From Burkholderiaceae bacterium (GTDB lineage Bacteria > Pseudomonadota > Gammaproteobacteria > Burkholderiales > Burkholderiaceae_C): 58,362 nucleotides of DNA. The stretch's first letter is position 1; every line of letters starts with the position of its first letter. Positions 7,953 to 17,315 of the stretch are shown here, piece after piece. The stretch spans positions 1 through 58,362 of the forward strand of contig JACSRS010000056.1 in NCBI GenBank assembly GCA_014879655.1, in the 5' to 3' direction. The notes beneath the pieces are model-generated. The model searched no databases. It worked only from the letters and a program-made list of their open reading frames with translations, and was not told where the DNA came from. The translations under genes were made by a program, and so were the position numbers.

Positions 7953-8618
7953 TCAGAACTGGAATTTCGACGGTGCGGGGAAGTTCACCAGCCGCGGCAC
8001 GATGGTGTCCCACGGAGTGGTGGCGCTCCAGCTGGTTTCGCTGGTACGGGTCATCACCGTCGCGCGCATCATCGGCTCGTTGCCAAGAACACCGATGAGG
8101 CGCCCGCCGATTTTCACCTGCGACAGCAGCAACTGGGGAGCTTCGGGCAAAGAACCGCCCAGAATCACCACATCAAACGGGGCGTCGACCTGCGGCGCAG
8201 CTGCAGCATCGATCTCGCGCACATCGGCGTTGGCGATACCGGCGCGCTGCAGATTGGCACGCGCCATGCGCACCAGTTCAGGTTCGATTTCAAGCGCGAC
8301 CACGCGTTGCGCAAAATGGGCGATCAGCGCGGTCAGGTACCCGCAGCCAGCACCGACCTCCAGCACTTTCTCGTGCTTGCGGATGGCTGCGTCCTGAAGC
8401 AGGCGGGCTTCAACGCGCGGCGCCAGCATCGACTGACCGCGGGCACCGCCCTCGCGCAGCGGAATTTCCATGTCGACAAAGGCCAGTGCCTTGTGGGCGG
8501 GCGGCACGAAGTCTTCGCGGCGCACATGCGAAAGCAGCGACAGCACCGCGTCGTCCAGCACTTCCCAGGGCCTGATCTGCTGGTTGATCATGTTGAAACG
8601 CGCTTGTTCGAGGTCCAT
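7953..8618 (-). CDS. pcm: Protein-L-isoaspartate O-methyltransferase family protein
   Basis: This 221-residue SAM-dependent methyltransferase has motif I VLEVGAGCGYLTALIA, an upstream GQSMLAPRVEARLLQ segment equivalent to the PCMT substrate region, and a C-terminal GGRLIGVLG. True PCMT enzymes methylate isoaspartyl residues in aged proteins. The pre-motif region (SMLAPRVEARL in place of the classic QTISQP) is divergent, so activity on isoaspartate is inferred, not certain. The ATG at 8618 follows GGAG. It lies first in the pcm-rhodanese-tolC set, about 50 bp past the RND pump gene. Confidence 0.85.
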   Translation of the reverse strand: MDLEQARFNMINQQIRPWEVLDDAVLSLLSHVRREDFVPPAHKALAFVDMEIPLREGGARGQSMLAPRVEARLLQDAAIRKHEKVLEVGAGCGYLTALIAHFAQRVVALEIEPELVRMARANLQRAGIANADVREIDAAAAPQVDAPFDVVILGGSLPEAPQLLLSQVKIGGRLIGVLGNEPMMRATVMTRTSETSWSATTPWDTIVPRLVNFPAPSKFQF

Positions 8619-8671
8619 TTTTACTCCAGGGGGTATTTTAACCGATTCCTGCCAATTTTACCGGCGCGGCC

Positions 8672-11600
8672 CTACATCCTGGCTGACGGCCTGGCGCCGG
8701 TGAACAGGCGTTTGATCCATTGCGACAGGTCATCCATGTAGCAGTAGACCACGGGCACCACAACCAGCGTCAGCAGGGACGACGTGATCACCCCGCCAAT
8801 GACCGCCTGGCCCATCGGTGCGCGCTGCTCCGAACCTTCGGTCAGGGCGAAAGCCAGGGGCACCATGCCGAAAATCATTGCCAGTGTGGTCATCAGGATG
8901 GGCCGCAGCCGAACCCGGGCCGCCAGCAACAAGGCGTCGTTGCGGGACAATCCCGGTACGACCTTGCCATCGGCGTCCACGCCGTCTTCGCGTGAGCGGA
9001 TCGCAAAATCCACCAGCAGGATGGCGTTTTTCGTGACCAGACCCATCAGCATCACCACGCCGATGATCGAGAACATCGACAAGGTCGAGCCAAACATCAT
9101 CAGCGCCAGTACCACACCGATAAGCGTCAGCGGCAGCGAGGTCATCAGCGCGAGCGGCTGCAGGAAGCTCTTGAACTGGCTGGCCAGAATCATGTAGATG
9201 AAGATGATGGCCAGGGCCAGTGCCGATATGGCATAGCCGAACGATTCGGCCATGTTCTTGGTCGATCCACCGAACTGGTAGCTGTAACCCGGCGGAAAAC
9301 TGATGCTCTCCAGCGCGGCCTTGATGTTGTTCGACACTTCGCCCGCCGACCGGTTGTAGACGTTGGCGTTGATCGCCACTTCACGCGTCAGGTCTCGGCG
9401 GTTGATCTGATTGGCCCCTGTGCCTTCCTTCAGCGTGGCCACCTGGTTCAGGCGCACGATGCGCGGGCTGCCATCGGCATTCTGGCCGACCGTGAACGGC
9501 AGCCTTTCAAGATCTGACATGGCATTGCGGGCATCGGGCGCCAGCCGCACGTTGACGTCGTAGGTCTGGTCATCGGACGCCCGCCAGTTGCCCACAGTCT
9601 GCCCGGCCACCAGCGTGCGCAGGGCACTGCCAATCTGCGTCACGCCGAGGCCCAGGTCGGACGCCGCGTCGCGCCGGACCACAACATCGATGGTCGGCTT
9701 GTTCGGCTTGACGCTCGAGTCCAGGTCCACGAGGCCGACGATCGGCCGGATTTTCTCCATCGTCGCGATCGTCAGGCGCTCCAGTTCCCCGAGGTCGGGA
9801 CCCTTCAGCGAAAACTCGATCTGCTTTTGCCCGCCGACCGGGTCGAGCAGGCCCGAGTGAGTGACCGTGATGCCCGGCACCTGCTGCAACCGCTTGCGCA
9901 ATTCAGACGCCATCGTGTCGACGTTGCGCTTGCGCTCCTTTCGATCCACCAGCCGTACATAGATGTTGGCATTCGTTTTGCCCTGTGCGTCTGCCGTGTT
10001 GATCGTCGCCAGGGTGTAGCGCACTTCCGGAAACTCTTTCAGGATGGCCTGCACCTGGCGCGCCTTCGCTTCGGTCACCTCCAGCGAAGAACCCACAGGG
10101 GTATAGAACTTCAGTGTCGTTTCGGAATAGTCCGCTTTGGGGACGAACTCGGTCCCCAGCAGGGGCACCATGAAAATGCTGGTGATGAAAACGGCCACCG
10201 CAAGCCCCACGGTCGCCAGCCTGTGCCGAAGCGACCAGTCCAGGATGTCGTGATAGAAGTCGGCCAGCCATTCGGTGGCCCGGTCGAACCAGCCCGTCAC
10301 CCGGCCGATGGTCTTGTCGTACAGCGTCACCGGCGCCTGGCGCTTGCCGTGGGCCTCGATGCTCGGGTCGTGCCAGATCGACGAGAGCATCGGGTCCAGC
10401 GTGAAACTCACGAACATCGAAATCATCACCGCCGCGACGATCGTGATGCCGAACTGGTGAAAGAACTTGCCGATGATGCCGCCCATGAAGCCGATGGGCA
10501 GGAACACGGCAACAATCGAGAAGGTGGTGGCCAGCACCGCCAGGCCGATTTCCTGCGTGCCGTCCATGGCCGCGGCATAAGGCGCCTTGCCCATCTGCAC
10601 GTGGCGCACGATGTTCTCCCGCACCACGATGGCATCGTCGATCAGCAGCCCCACGCACAGCGACAGCGCCATCAGCGTGATCATATTGACCGTGAAACCG
10701 GCCATGTGCATGAACAGAAAGGTCCCGATGATCGAAATCGGCAGGGTCAGGCCGGTGATGACGGTCGAGCGCCAGGAGTTCAGAAACAGGAAGACGATCA
10801 GCACGGTCAGCAGCGCGCCTTCTATCAGGGTGCGCCGCACGTTGTCGACCGAAACCCGGATCTGCCGCGAGCCGTCATAAACGGGCTCCAGCCGCACGCC
10901 CGCCGGCAGCCGCGGCCGCAGTTCCGCGACGGCAGCGGTCAAGCCGTCGATCACGTCGATGGTGTTTTCATCCTGCGCCTTCTGTACCGACAGCAGCAAT
11001 GTGCGCTGGCTGTCGTAGAGCGCGAGCGAATCGACTTCCTGCGCGCCGTCCTGCACGGTGGCCACCTGGTCCAGCCGCACCGGCCCCCCGTTCTTGCGGC
11101 CGACGATGATGCGCCCGAAGTCTTCCGGCCGGATCATCCGTGCATCGACCTGGACGGCGATTTCCTGATAACTCGATCGCACCGCGCCCAGCGGCAGGTC
11201 CTGGTTTTCGCCACGCACGGCATTGACGACCTGTTCCGGCGTGATGCCCATGGCTTCCAGCGAGGTCGGTTTCAGATAGATGTTGATCTCGCGCTTGGTG
11301 CCGCCGACCAGCGAAACAGAGCCGACCCCGTGCACGTTTTCGAGACGCTTCTTCAGAACCTGATCGGCCCAGTTGGTCAGTTCGATGGCGGACATCGGCC
11401 GGACCTTGACGGCGGGCCTGGCGGCCTGCTCCTGGCAGGCCTTGATCTGGTTTTTCGGCAGCGTTGCACATTGCGCCGCAGTCATCCGCACGCTGCCGTC
11501 GTCCGGTAGCACGGCCAGCGACCAGATCGCCCGGCTGGCAGGGTCGAACCGGATCACGCGCGGCTCCTTGACCTCGGTGCGCAAGGTCGGCCGAATCGCT

Positions 11601-11938
11601 GCTACCTTTTCGCGAACGTCGTCGGCAGCCTTGCGTCCATCGACGTCCAGCTGAAACTCGATCACGACGACCGCCTGCCCCTCGTAGCTGCGGGAGGTCA
11701 GCGCGTTGATGCCCGAAATCGAGTTGACGCCTTCCTCGATCTTTTTCGTGACCTCGCTCTCGACGATCTCGGGTGAGGCGCCCGGGTATTCGGTGGTGAT
11801 GACCACCACCGGGAAGTCGATGTTCGGGAACTGGTCCACCTTCAGGCGCTGATAGGCGAACAGCCCCAGCACGACGAAGGCGAGCATCACCATCGTCGCA
11901 AAGACGGGGTTCTTGAGACTGACTTTGGTGAACCACAT
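8672..11938 (-). CDS. RND multidrug efflux permease (AcrB/MexB-like)
   Basis: This 1088-residue inner-membrane proton-driven pump has the HAE1-type layout: TM1 at residues 10-30, a large periplasmic loop, TM2-TM6 at about 350-560, a second loop, and TM8-TM12. Diagnostic features are [11 protein letters not shown], the TM4 [14 protein letters not shown] segment with the proton-relay Asp pair, and [14 protein letters not shown]. Compared with MdtB/AcrB, the first periplasmic loop contains an extra ~30 residues (about 157-187) with two Cys eleven residues apart. The MFP gene ends 4 bp upstream, so both belong to one operon under the TetR regulator. Likely substrates are hydrophobic drugs or solvents; none can be named. 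Confidence 0.95.
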   Translation of the reverse strand: MWFTKVSLKNPVFATMVMLAFVVLGLFAYQRLKVDQFPNIDFPVVVITTEYPGASPEIVESEVTKKIEEGVNSISGINALTSRSYEGQAVVVIEFQLDVDGRKAADDVREKVAAIRPTLRTEVKEPRVIRFDPASRAIWSLAVLPDDGSVRMTAAQCATLPKNQIKACQEQAARPAVKVRPMSAIELTNWADQVLKKRLENVHGVGSVSLVGGTKREINIYLKPTSLEAMGITPEQVVNAVRGENQDLPLGAVRSSYQEIAVQVDARMIRPEDFGRIIVGRKNGGPVRLDQVATVQDGAQEVDSLALYDSQRTLLLSVQKAQDENTIDVIDGLTAAVAELRPRLPAGVRLEPVYDGSRQIRVSVDNVRRTLIEGALLTVLIVFLFLNSWRSTVITGLTLPISIIGTFLFMHMAGFTVNMITLMALSLCVGLLIDDAIVVRENIVRHVQMGKAPYAAAMDGTQEIGLAVLATTFSIVAVFLPIGFMGGIIGKFFHQFGITIVAAVMISMFVSFTLDPMLSSIWHDPSIEAHGKRQAPVTLYDKTIGRVTGWFDRATEWLADFYHDILDWSLRHRLATVGLAVAVFITSIFMVPLLGTEFVPKADYSETTLKFYTPVGSSLEVTEAKARQVQAILKEFPEVRYTLATINTADAQGKTNANIYVRLVDRKERKRNVDTMASELRKRLQQVPGITVTHSGLLDPVGGQKQIEFSLKGPDLGELERLTIATMEKIRPIVGLVDLDSSVKPNKPTIDVVVRRDAASDLGLGVTQIGSALRTLVAGQTVGNWRASDDQTYDVNVRLAPDARNAMSDLERLPFTVGQNADGSPRIVRLNQVATLKEGTGANQINRRDLTREVAINANVYNRSAGEVSNNIKAALESISFPPGYSYQFGGSTKNMAESFGYAISALALAIIFIYMILASQFKSFLQPLALMTSLPLTLIGVVLALMMFGSTLSMFSIIGVVMLMGLVTKNAILLVDFAIRSREDGVDADGKVVPGLSRNDALLLAARVRLRPILMTTLAMIFGMVPLAFALTEGSEQRAPMGQAVIGGVITSSLLTLVVVPVVYCYMDDLSQWIKRLFTGARPSARM

Positions 11939-11942
11939 GGTG

Positions 11943-13124
11943 TCAGCGGGCCTGGCTGGCGGACATGGTCGAGGCGCTCGCGGCGGCCGCGGGCGCCGGC
12001 GCAGGCGTCGTGAACTTCACGGAAGTGCCTTCGCGCAGCGCGCCCACGCTGCCGGCCACGACCACCGCGTTGTCGGCCAGTCCGCTGACCGCCACCATCC
12101 ATTCGCTGCCGGATTCGCCGCGGGCGCCGGTGGTGACGGCACGATGCACGATGCGGTCGCCTTCCACGACCTGTACATAAGGCGCGGGCTTGTCCGTTCG
12201 AACGGCCGTTACCGGAACCGCCAGTGCGGTCACCCGGCCAGTGTCGAGTGTGCCCTCGGCAAAGATTCCCTGTCGCGCCTGATCGGTCGTGTCCACCGCT
12301 AGATAGATCATCACGTTGCGACTGCCAGCCTGGGTGCTCGGATTGATGCGAACCACCCGGGCCTTGACCGGCTCGCTGCGGCCCTCAAGACGCAGCGTCG
12401 CCGTCTGGCCAACACGCACTTGCATGGCGTCGCTGGCACTGACGGCCGCTTCCAGTTCGATCTGGCTCAGGTCGACGATTTCAAGAATACGGGTGTCGAT
12501 GGCGACGCGCTCGCCAGGTTGCGCCAAGCGCTGGGCAACGATACCGCTGATCGGTGCCAGCAGGCGCGCATCGGCCAGCGATTTGCGGGCAACGTCTGCG
12601 GCGGCCAGGCCCGCCTGATGGGTGGCTTTGGCGGCAACCAGGGCGTCGCCGGAATTGTCCAGCGCGGCTTTGGAGATGAAGCCTTTTTCCATCAGCGCCT
12701 TGTTGTTGTCGTACTGGCGCTGGGCGATGTCGATCTGCGTCTGCGCGGCGCGGGCCTGGTCCTCGGCCTGGCGCAGCCGCAGCTGCAGTTCGGTCGATTC
12801 GATGCTGGCCAGAAGCTGTCCGGCGCGCACCGTGTCGCCCTCGCGCACGGTCAGTCCCTCCAGCACGCCGGGCACGCGCGCCTTCACGAAGGCCGTTTGC
12901 ACGGCCTTGAGCGCGCCGGTGATCGGCAGTCCGCGCACCAGTTCGCGGCTTTGCGCGCGCACCACATCACTAGCGGTCAGTTCGATGACAGTTACCGTCT
13001 TGGCCGCCGCTGCCTCGGCCTGTGCCTGTTGCTGGGCTTTGCGTGCCGACAAGGTGCGACCACCGACCACCACGATCAGGGCCAGCACGGCCAGCGCGAT
13101 GGCCCATTTCATCCACCGTTTCAT
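11943..13124 (-). CDS. RND efflux periplasmic adaptor (membrane fusion protein)
   Basis: This 393-residue HlyD/AcrA-like adaptor links the RND pump to an outer-membrane channel. It has an N-terminal signal anchor (residues 8-24), split lipoyl halves (ARVPGVLEGLTVREGDTVR and RLLAPISGIVAQRLAQPG), an alpha-helical hairpin between them rich in Gln and Ala, and a beta-barrel domain after residue 200. No lipobox Cys is present, so it is membrane-anchored rather than a lipoprotein. The start ATG overlaps the tetR stop as ATGA, which decides the start and indicates coupling. The C-terminus is Ala/Ser-rich. Confidence 0.93.
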   Translation of the reverse strand: MKRWMKWAIALAVLALIVVVGGRTLSARKAQQQAQAEAAAAKTVTVIELTASDVVRAQSRELVRGLPITGALKAVQTAFVKARVPGVLEGLTVREGDTVRAGQLLASIESTELQLRLRQAEDQARAAQTQIDIAQRQYDNNKALMEKGFISKAALDNSGDALVAAKATHQAGLAAADVARKSLADARLLAPISGIVAQRLAQPGERVAIDTRILEIVDLSQIELEAAVSASDAMQVRVGQTATLRLEGRSEPVKARVVRINPSTQAGSRNVMIYLAVDTTDQARQGIFAEGTLDTGRVTALAVPVTAVRTDKPAPYVQVVEGDRIVHRAVTTGARGESGSEWMVAVSGLADNAVVVAGSVGALREGTSVKFTTPAPAPAAAASASTMSASQAR

Positions 13125-13777
13125 GACTGTTTTTCCTTGTGTAAGCCGCGCACCATCAGTTCGGCGTGCTGGGCAATGAATTTCTCGGGGTCGATGCGGT
13201 GCGTGACTTCGCAGCACGGCGCCATCGAGTGCTTCCACATCACCAGCCACAGCAGGGGTGCCAGCACCGCAAACACAGCGTGCGGCATGTCCAGTTCGCG
13301 GAACTCGCCGCGGTCGATGCCGCGCCGCAGCACGCCGCGAATCAGTCGCGTGCCGGGCTCAACCACTTCTTGCTGGTAAAACTGCGCAATTTCCGGGAAA
13401 TTGGTGGCTTCACTCATGATCAGCTTGGAAATTCCGGAGGCCTTGGTGGCACCAAAGCGTGCCCACCACTGCTGCATCAGGTGTGTGAGAAGGTCGCCGG
13501 TCGACCCTTTGTAGGCCGCCACTTCGGCGGCGCCGGCGCTGACCTGTCGGCTCAGGTTTTCACGCACCACGGCCTTGAAAAGCTCTTCCTTGCTCTGGAA
13601 ATACAGGAACAGCGTGCCTTTGGATACCCCGGCGCGGGCCGCCACTTCCTCGACGCGGGTTGCTGCAAAGCCCTTTTCGACGAAAAGATCCAGCGCCGCT
13701 TCCAGCAATTCGCCCGGGCGGGCTTCCTTGCGGCGTTCACGGCGATGTGGTGCTGACGGGGATGGGGCGCGGGGCAC
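13121..13777 (-). CDS. TetR/AcrR-family repressor of the efflux operon
   Basis: This 218-residue regulator has an N-terminal TetR helix-turn-helix at about residues 22-68 (LEAALDLFVEKGFAATRVE, then SKGTLFLYFQSKEELFKAV). The C-terminal ligand domain starts near residue 90. The only in-frame start is GTG at 13777 with no clear Shine-Dalgarno. The gene is first in tetR-MFP-RND with an ATGA overlap to the adaptor gene, and a well-formed promoter with a palindrome across the start site lies just upstream. This is the usual layout for ligand-relieved autorepression of a pump; the inducer is unknown. Confidence 0.92.
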   Translation of the reverse strand: MPRAPSPSAPHRRERRKEARPGELLEAALDLFVEKGFAATRVEEVAARAGVSKGTLFLYFQSKEELFKAVVRENLSRQVSAGAAEVAAYKGSTGDLLTHLMQQWWARFGATKASGISKLIMSEATNFPEIAQFYQQEVVEPGTRLIRGVLRRGIDRGEFRELDMPHAVFAVLAPLLWLVMWKHSMAPCCEVTHRIDPEKFIAQHAELMVRGLHKEKQS

Positions 13778-13798
13778 AGAAAAGCAGGCGGGCGGTTG

Positions 13799-13820
13799 TT
13801 AATGACTGATCGGTTAGTAA
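13799..13820. promoter_or_regulatory. Probable TetR operator palindrome
   Basis: A 22-bp imperfect palindrome (TTAATGACTGATCGGTTAGTAA) matches its own reverse complement at 16 of 22 positions. It resembles the ACTGACC/GGTCAGT type of TetR operators and sits just past the -10 element of the tetR promoter, where bound repressor would block transcription. Confidence 0.68.
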
Positions 13821-13847
13821 TGTAGCGATCCGCGCGCAGGTGGTCAA
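13819..13847 (-). promoter_or_regulatory. Sigma-70-type promoter for tetR-MFP-RND
   Basis: On the minus strand, TTGACC (13847-13842) and TACATT (13824-13819) are separated by exactly 17 bp. The predicted start near 13812 gives a leader of about 35 nt to the GTG of tetR. The palindromic operator overlaps the -10 and start site. Confidence 0.68.
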
Positions 13848-13943
13848 GCGGGCCTGTCGCGCCGGTGCGTCAGAACGCAGCCTGAATGGTCAAGCGCAGG
13901 TAAAGATGGGGCGGGCGGGTCGGCTGAGCCGTGCCCGGCCTCG

Positions 13944-14450
13944 TCAGGTGCTCGAGGCGGCAGGCACTGATCGACGGTACGTGACGAAGCTGTACCGGAG
14001 GCCGCTTGCGGCCTGGTGGCTTTCACGCCGCGTTTGCTCCCACTCCGGGCCGAGAACGGGCGCGAACGTGTCGCCGTTGAATTCGGCGTCGATCTCGGTG
14101 ACCACGGCGGTGCTGGCCAGCGGCATTGCCAGTTGATACAACTGCGCACCGCCGATGACCCAGATGTCGCTACCTGGCGGACACGCCTGGATGGCCGCTT
14201 CCAATGACGCCGCGGTCACGGCGCCTTCGGCCCGCCAGTCTCGCTGGCGCGTCACCACAACGTTCAGGCGTCCGGGCAAGGGGCGGAAGCGCGGAGGGAT
14301 CGAGTCCCAGGTCTTGCGGCCCATGATGACGGGGTGGCCCAGCGTGGTGCGCTTCAGATGCGCCAGGTCTTCCGGCAGGTGCCAGGGCATGGTGCCACCG
14401 GCGCCGATCACGCCGTTGGCGGCGCGGGCAAAGATGAGATTGAGGGTCAT
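13944..14450 (-). CDS. folA: Dihydrofolate reductase
   Basis: It reduces dihydrofolate to tetrahydrofolate with NADPH. The 168-residue protein has the full DHFR pattern: NLIFARAANGVIG, the MPWHLPEDLAHLKRTT catalytic segment with Trp and Glu, GRKTWDSIP, LPGRLNVVVTR and the NADPH loop IWVIGGAQLY. ATG 14450 is chosen because it gives the normal MTLNLIFARA beginning. It lies last in thyA-eamA-folA, 10 bp after the transporter gene; pairing with thyA fits its role of recycling the dihydrofolate that thymidylate synthase produces. Confidence 0.96.
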   Translation of the reverse strand: MTLNLIFARAANGVIGAGGTMPWHLPEDLAHLKRTTLGHPVIMGRKTWDSIPPRFRPLPGRLNVVVTRQRDWRAEGAVTAASLEAAIQACPPGSDIWVIGGAQLYQLAMPLASTAVVTEIDAEFNGDTFAPVLGPEWEQTRRESHQAASGLRYSFVTYRRSVPAASST

Positions 14451-14460
14451 GCGCACATTG

Positions 14461-15354
14461 TCAACGCTGGCGCATGGCCGAAGGTCGCCGTGCCGGAAGC
14501 AGCACCGCCGCAATGGCGGCCATCACGCAGACCATGGCCACAAAATCCTGCCAGCGCGGCCATTCGCCAACCACCAGCGGCGCACTGAGCGTGCCGATCA
14601 TCGGCACGGCCATGATGCTCATCGCACTGGTGGCGGGCGGCAGGTCGCGCGCCAGACCGAACCAGATGATCTGGGCGAAGCCGTAGTTGATGAAAACGCC
14701 ATAGGCTAGGCTGGCCCACATGCCGGCGCTGAACCGGAAGACCGGCACAGGCTCGCTGAAAAAAGCAATGACCCACAGGCACAGCGCAGCCAGCACCATC
14801 ATCCACACCGTGAGTGCCTGCACCGGCAGCGTGAAACGGGTGCGCCGCATCAACAGTGTGCCGACGGCCCAGAGCACGGCTCCCATTTCCATCCACACCA
14901 CGCCCATCGGGCGGCCCGACAGCGCGCTGAACTCGTCGGATACCAGCAGGCCGATGGCCAGCGCCACCGCCACCGCGGCAAAGGCCACGCGGCGCGTCAG
15001 GCGCTCGCCGAAGAAGGCGATGCCGATCAGCACCGTCCAGATCGGCATCGTGAAACCGAGAATCGCCGCGCGGCCCGATGCCAGTTCCTTCACGCCCAGG
15101 ATCGACAGCCAGTGCCAGCCGAGCATGTTGGGAAGGCCGAGTGTCACCACCGCCCGCCACTCGTCGCCCCGTGGCCACATGCGAACGCCACGGGTACGAA
15201 AGTAGATCATCAGCCACAGCGCGCCGCCGCTCATCGTCAGCGCACGAAAGTACAGCGGGGTGATCTCGCGCAGCGACAGCTTCATCATGGGCCAGTTGAC
15301 GCCCCACATGAAGGTCAGCGCCACCAGCGCCCAGAGTTGACGGCGTGTGATCAC
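14461..15354 (-). CDS. EamA/DMT-family transporter between thyA and folA
   Basis: This 297-residue protein has ten predicted helices in two EamA repeats, with TFMWGVNWPMMK near the N-terminus and EFSALSGRPMGVVWM at mid-protein. The start is a GTG at 15354, 6 bp after the thyA stop, and it is embedded in a perfect 16-bp palindrome. The gene is followed by folA after 10 bp. Being tightly packed between two folate-cycle enzymes suggests co-transcription; transport of a pterin, folate precursor or antifolate is a guess from position only. Confidence 0.88.
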   Translation of the reverse strand: MITRRQLWALVALTFMWGVNWPMMKLSLREITPLYFRALTMSGGALWLMIYFRTRGVRMWPRGDEWRAVVTLGLPNMLGWHWLSILGVKELASGRAAILGFTMPIWTVLIGIAFFGERLTRRVAFAAVAVALAIGLLVSDEFSALSGRPMGVVWMEMGAVLWAVGTLLMRRTRFTLPVQALTVWMMVLAALCLWVIAFFSEPVPVFRFSAGMWASLAYGVFINYGFAQIIWFGLARDLPPATSAMSIMAVPMIGTLSAPLVVGEWPRWQDFVAMVCVMAAIAAVLLPARRPSAMRQR

Positions 15355-15358
15355 ACGC
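15343..15358. promoter_or_regulatory. Perfect 16-bp palindrome over the transporter start codon
   Basis: GCGTGTGATCACACGC is fully self-complementary. It spans the GTG start of the EamA gene and lies 2 bp from the thyA stop codon. As RNA it could fold (GCGTG/CACGC with a six-base loop) and mask the start codon; as DNA it could bind a dimeric regulator. Neither role is shown. Confidence 0.4.
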
Positions 15359-15360
15359 GA

Positions 15361-16203
15361 TCAGACCGCCACCGGCGCCTTGATGGCCGGGTGACTCTGG
15401 TAGTCGAGAAATTCGAAGTCCTCGAACGCATAGTCGAAGATCGAATCCGGCCGGCGGCGCAGGTTCAGGGTGGGGTAGGGCAGGGGCGTGCGGGTCAGTT
15501 GCAGCGCCACCTGCTCGGCATGGTTGCTGTAGATGTGGCAGTCGCCGCCGGTCCAGATGAACTCGCCCACGTCAAGATCGCATTGCTGGGCCACCATGTG
15601 GGTCAGCAGCGCATAGCTGGCGATGTTGAACGGCACACCCAGAAAGATGTCGGCGCTGCGCTGGTAGAGCTGGCAGCTGAGCCGGCCCCGGCCACCGGCC
15701 TCGGTGGGGGGCGCCACATAAAACTGGAAAAACGCGTGGCAGGGCATCAGCGCCATCTGGTCCAGATCGGCCACGTTCCAGGCACTGACGATGATGCGGC
15801 GCGAGTCGGGATTCGTCTTGAGGGACTGGATCACCTGCGCGATCTGGTCGATGTGGCCACCGTCCGGTTTGGGCCAGTTGCGCCATTGCACGCCATAGAC
15901 GGGGCCCAGGTCGCCGTCATCGCCGGCCCATTCGTCCCAGATCGTGCAGCCGCGCTCCTGCAGCCATTTCACGTTGCTGTCGCCGCGCAGGAACCACAGC
16001 AGTTCCACAATGATGGCGCGCACGAACACCTTCTTGGTGGTGACGAGCGGAAAGCCCTCGTTCAGGTCAAAGCGCATCTGGTAACCGAACACGCTGCGTG
16101 TGCCGGTACCGGTGCGGTCGGCCTTGAAGACGCCATTGGCCGCCACGTGACGCATGAAATCTTCGTATTGCGAGCGGATCGGGCGCTTGGCCGCAGCAGT
16201 CAT
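15361..16203 (-). CDS. thyA: Thymidylate synthase
   Basis: It methylates dUMP to dTMP using 5,10-methylene-tetrahydrofolate. The 280-residue protein has [19 protein letters not shown], the Arg-rich [10 protein letters not shown], catalytic [12 protein letters not shown] with the nucleophilic Cys, the phosphate-binding [21 protein letters not shown] and a C-terminal IKAPVAV, which is the standard KAPVAV tail. The first gene of thyA-eamA-folA. The 290-bp region upstream holds a dispersed repeat copy about 190 bp from the start. Confidence 0.97.
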   Translation of the reverse strand: MTAAAKRPIRSQYEDFMRHVAANGVFKADRTGTGTRSVFGYQMRFDLNEGFPLVTTKKVFVRAIIVELLWFLRGDSNVKWLQERGCTIWDEWAGDDGDLGPVYGVQWRNWPKPDGGHIDQIAQVIQSLKTNPDSRRIIVSAWNVADLDQMALMPCHAFFQFYVAPPTEAGGRGRLSCQLYQRSADIFLGVPFNIASYALLTHMVAQQCDLDVGEFIWTGGDCHIYSNHAEQVALQLTRTPLPYPTLNLRRRPDSIFDYAFEDFEFLDYQSHPAIKAPVAV

Positions 16204-16387
16204 CGGGGTCTCCAGTCAACAGGTCTTCGGTACTCGGTCCGGCCAACGCTGATTGTGCCGAAAATTGCCGGGAGACGATTCCTGCGACCATCCTGCAGCG
16301 GTCTGCCATCATGGAGATGTGCTGGCTGATGACCCGGGCGGGTTTTTGGGCTCGTCCATGTATGGGCGCCATCGATGCAGCAGATCA

Positions 16388-16462
16388 TCTTGAAATACTA
16401 AAATGATAGCTAAATAGTACGATTTGACGCTGGATTGAATGCACTTTTGTTAGAATTCTGTC
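16388..16462 (-). repeat. Dispersed short repeat, copy 3 (thyA / phosphatase intergenic)
   Basis: Read on the minus strand, core CCAGCGTCAA is at 16433-16424 and is followed by TTTAGCTATCATTTTA (16415-16400). About 22 of 30 bases match the 56.7-kb copy. It is AT-rich and lies in the 293-bp gap between the divergent thyA and phosphatase genes; no gene was found in that gap. Confidence 0.7.
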
Positions 16463-16496
16463 AGTTTGACCCCTTGTCCCCCCTCTGTTTGAAACC

Positions 16497-17246
16497 GTGT
16501 CCATGACCGAATTCCCACGATCCCTGCAACTGACCGGGGCGAGCAATTTTCGCGACCTGGGCGGTTACGTCGGCCTGGATGGGCGCCCGTTGCGCTGGCG
16601 TACGCTGTTCCGCTCCGACCACCTGGCCGCGCTGACGCCGCAGGACCAGGCGATGCTGGCCGACCTGAAGCTGGGCCGGTCTTTTGATTTCCGCGGCGAA
16701 GCCGAGCGCGGTGCGGCGCCCTACGCGCTGCCGGGCCTGACGGTGCACCCGCTGCCGATCGAACCCACGGTGGTGCAGCGTATGAAGGAGTTGCTGATCG
16801 CCGGCCAGAAGCTGACGCCCGAGGAAACCGTGCGCCTGATGCAGGAAACCTATCGCGCCTTTGTCAACGACAACGCCGAGCGGTTTGCCGAGCTCTTTGC
16901 CCACCTGCTCGACCACGATGCGCCGCTGGTGTTTCACTGCACCGCCGGCAAGGACCGCACCGGCTTTGCGGCGGCGCTTATCCTGCTGTCGCTGGGTGTG
17001 TCGCGCGACGTGGTGATGCACGACTACCTGCTGACCAACGACCTTCTGCGCATGGAAGGCGCGCCCGGCTATGGCGTGCCACCCGACGTGATGCGGGTGC
17101 TGTGGCGCGTGCAGGAGGATTTCCTGCACGCGGCATTTGACGCCGTCGAGCGCGACCACGGCGGGGTCGACGCCTACCTGGTGCAGCGTCTGGGCGTCGG
17201 CGACCGCGAGCGCAAGCGGCTGGCCGCGCTGTATCTGCAGCCCTGA
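16497..17246 (+). CDS. Tyrosine-protein phosphatase (Siw14/IphP-like)
   Basis: This 249-residue cytoplasmic phosphatase carries the P-loop HCTAGKDRTG with nucleophile Cys148, plus the N-terminal ASNFRDLGGY motif typical of the bacterial tyrosine/phosphoinositide phosphatase family. LFRSDHLAALTPQD and DFRGEAER (family DLRS-like position) support this. The start may be the GTG at 16497 or the ATG two codons downstream at 16503; neither has a strong ribosome site. It stands alone, divergent from thyA and convergent with the IlvD/Edd gene. The substrate is unknown. Confidence 0.9.
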   Translation: MSMTEFPRSLQLTGASNFRDLGGYVGLDGRPLRWRTLFRSDHLAALTPQDQAMLADLKLGRSFDFRGEAERGAAPYALPGLTVHPLPIEPTVVQRMKELLIAGQKLTPEETVRLMQETYRAFVNDNAERFAELFAHLLDHDAPLVFHCTAGKDRTGFAAALILLSLGVSRDVVMHDYLLTNDLLRMEGAPGYGVPPDVMRVLWRVQEDFLHAAFDAVERDHGGVDAYLVQRLGVGDRERKRLAALYLQP

Positions 17247-17315
17247 GTCGCGCCAAACCGGGTTCGCAGCGGCGGGTGTTTCCATCCACGCCGGCACCGA
17301 CGCCTGTGCCTGGGA

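Noticed and set aside
15346-15355. TGTGATCACA as a CRP binding site
   Set aside because: CRP sites need a 6-bp spacer between TGTGA and TCACA; here there is none. Kept only as a palindrome.
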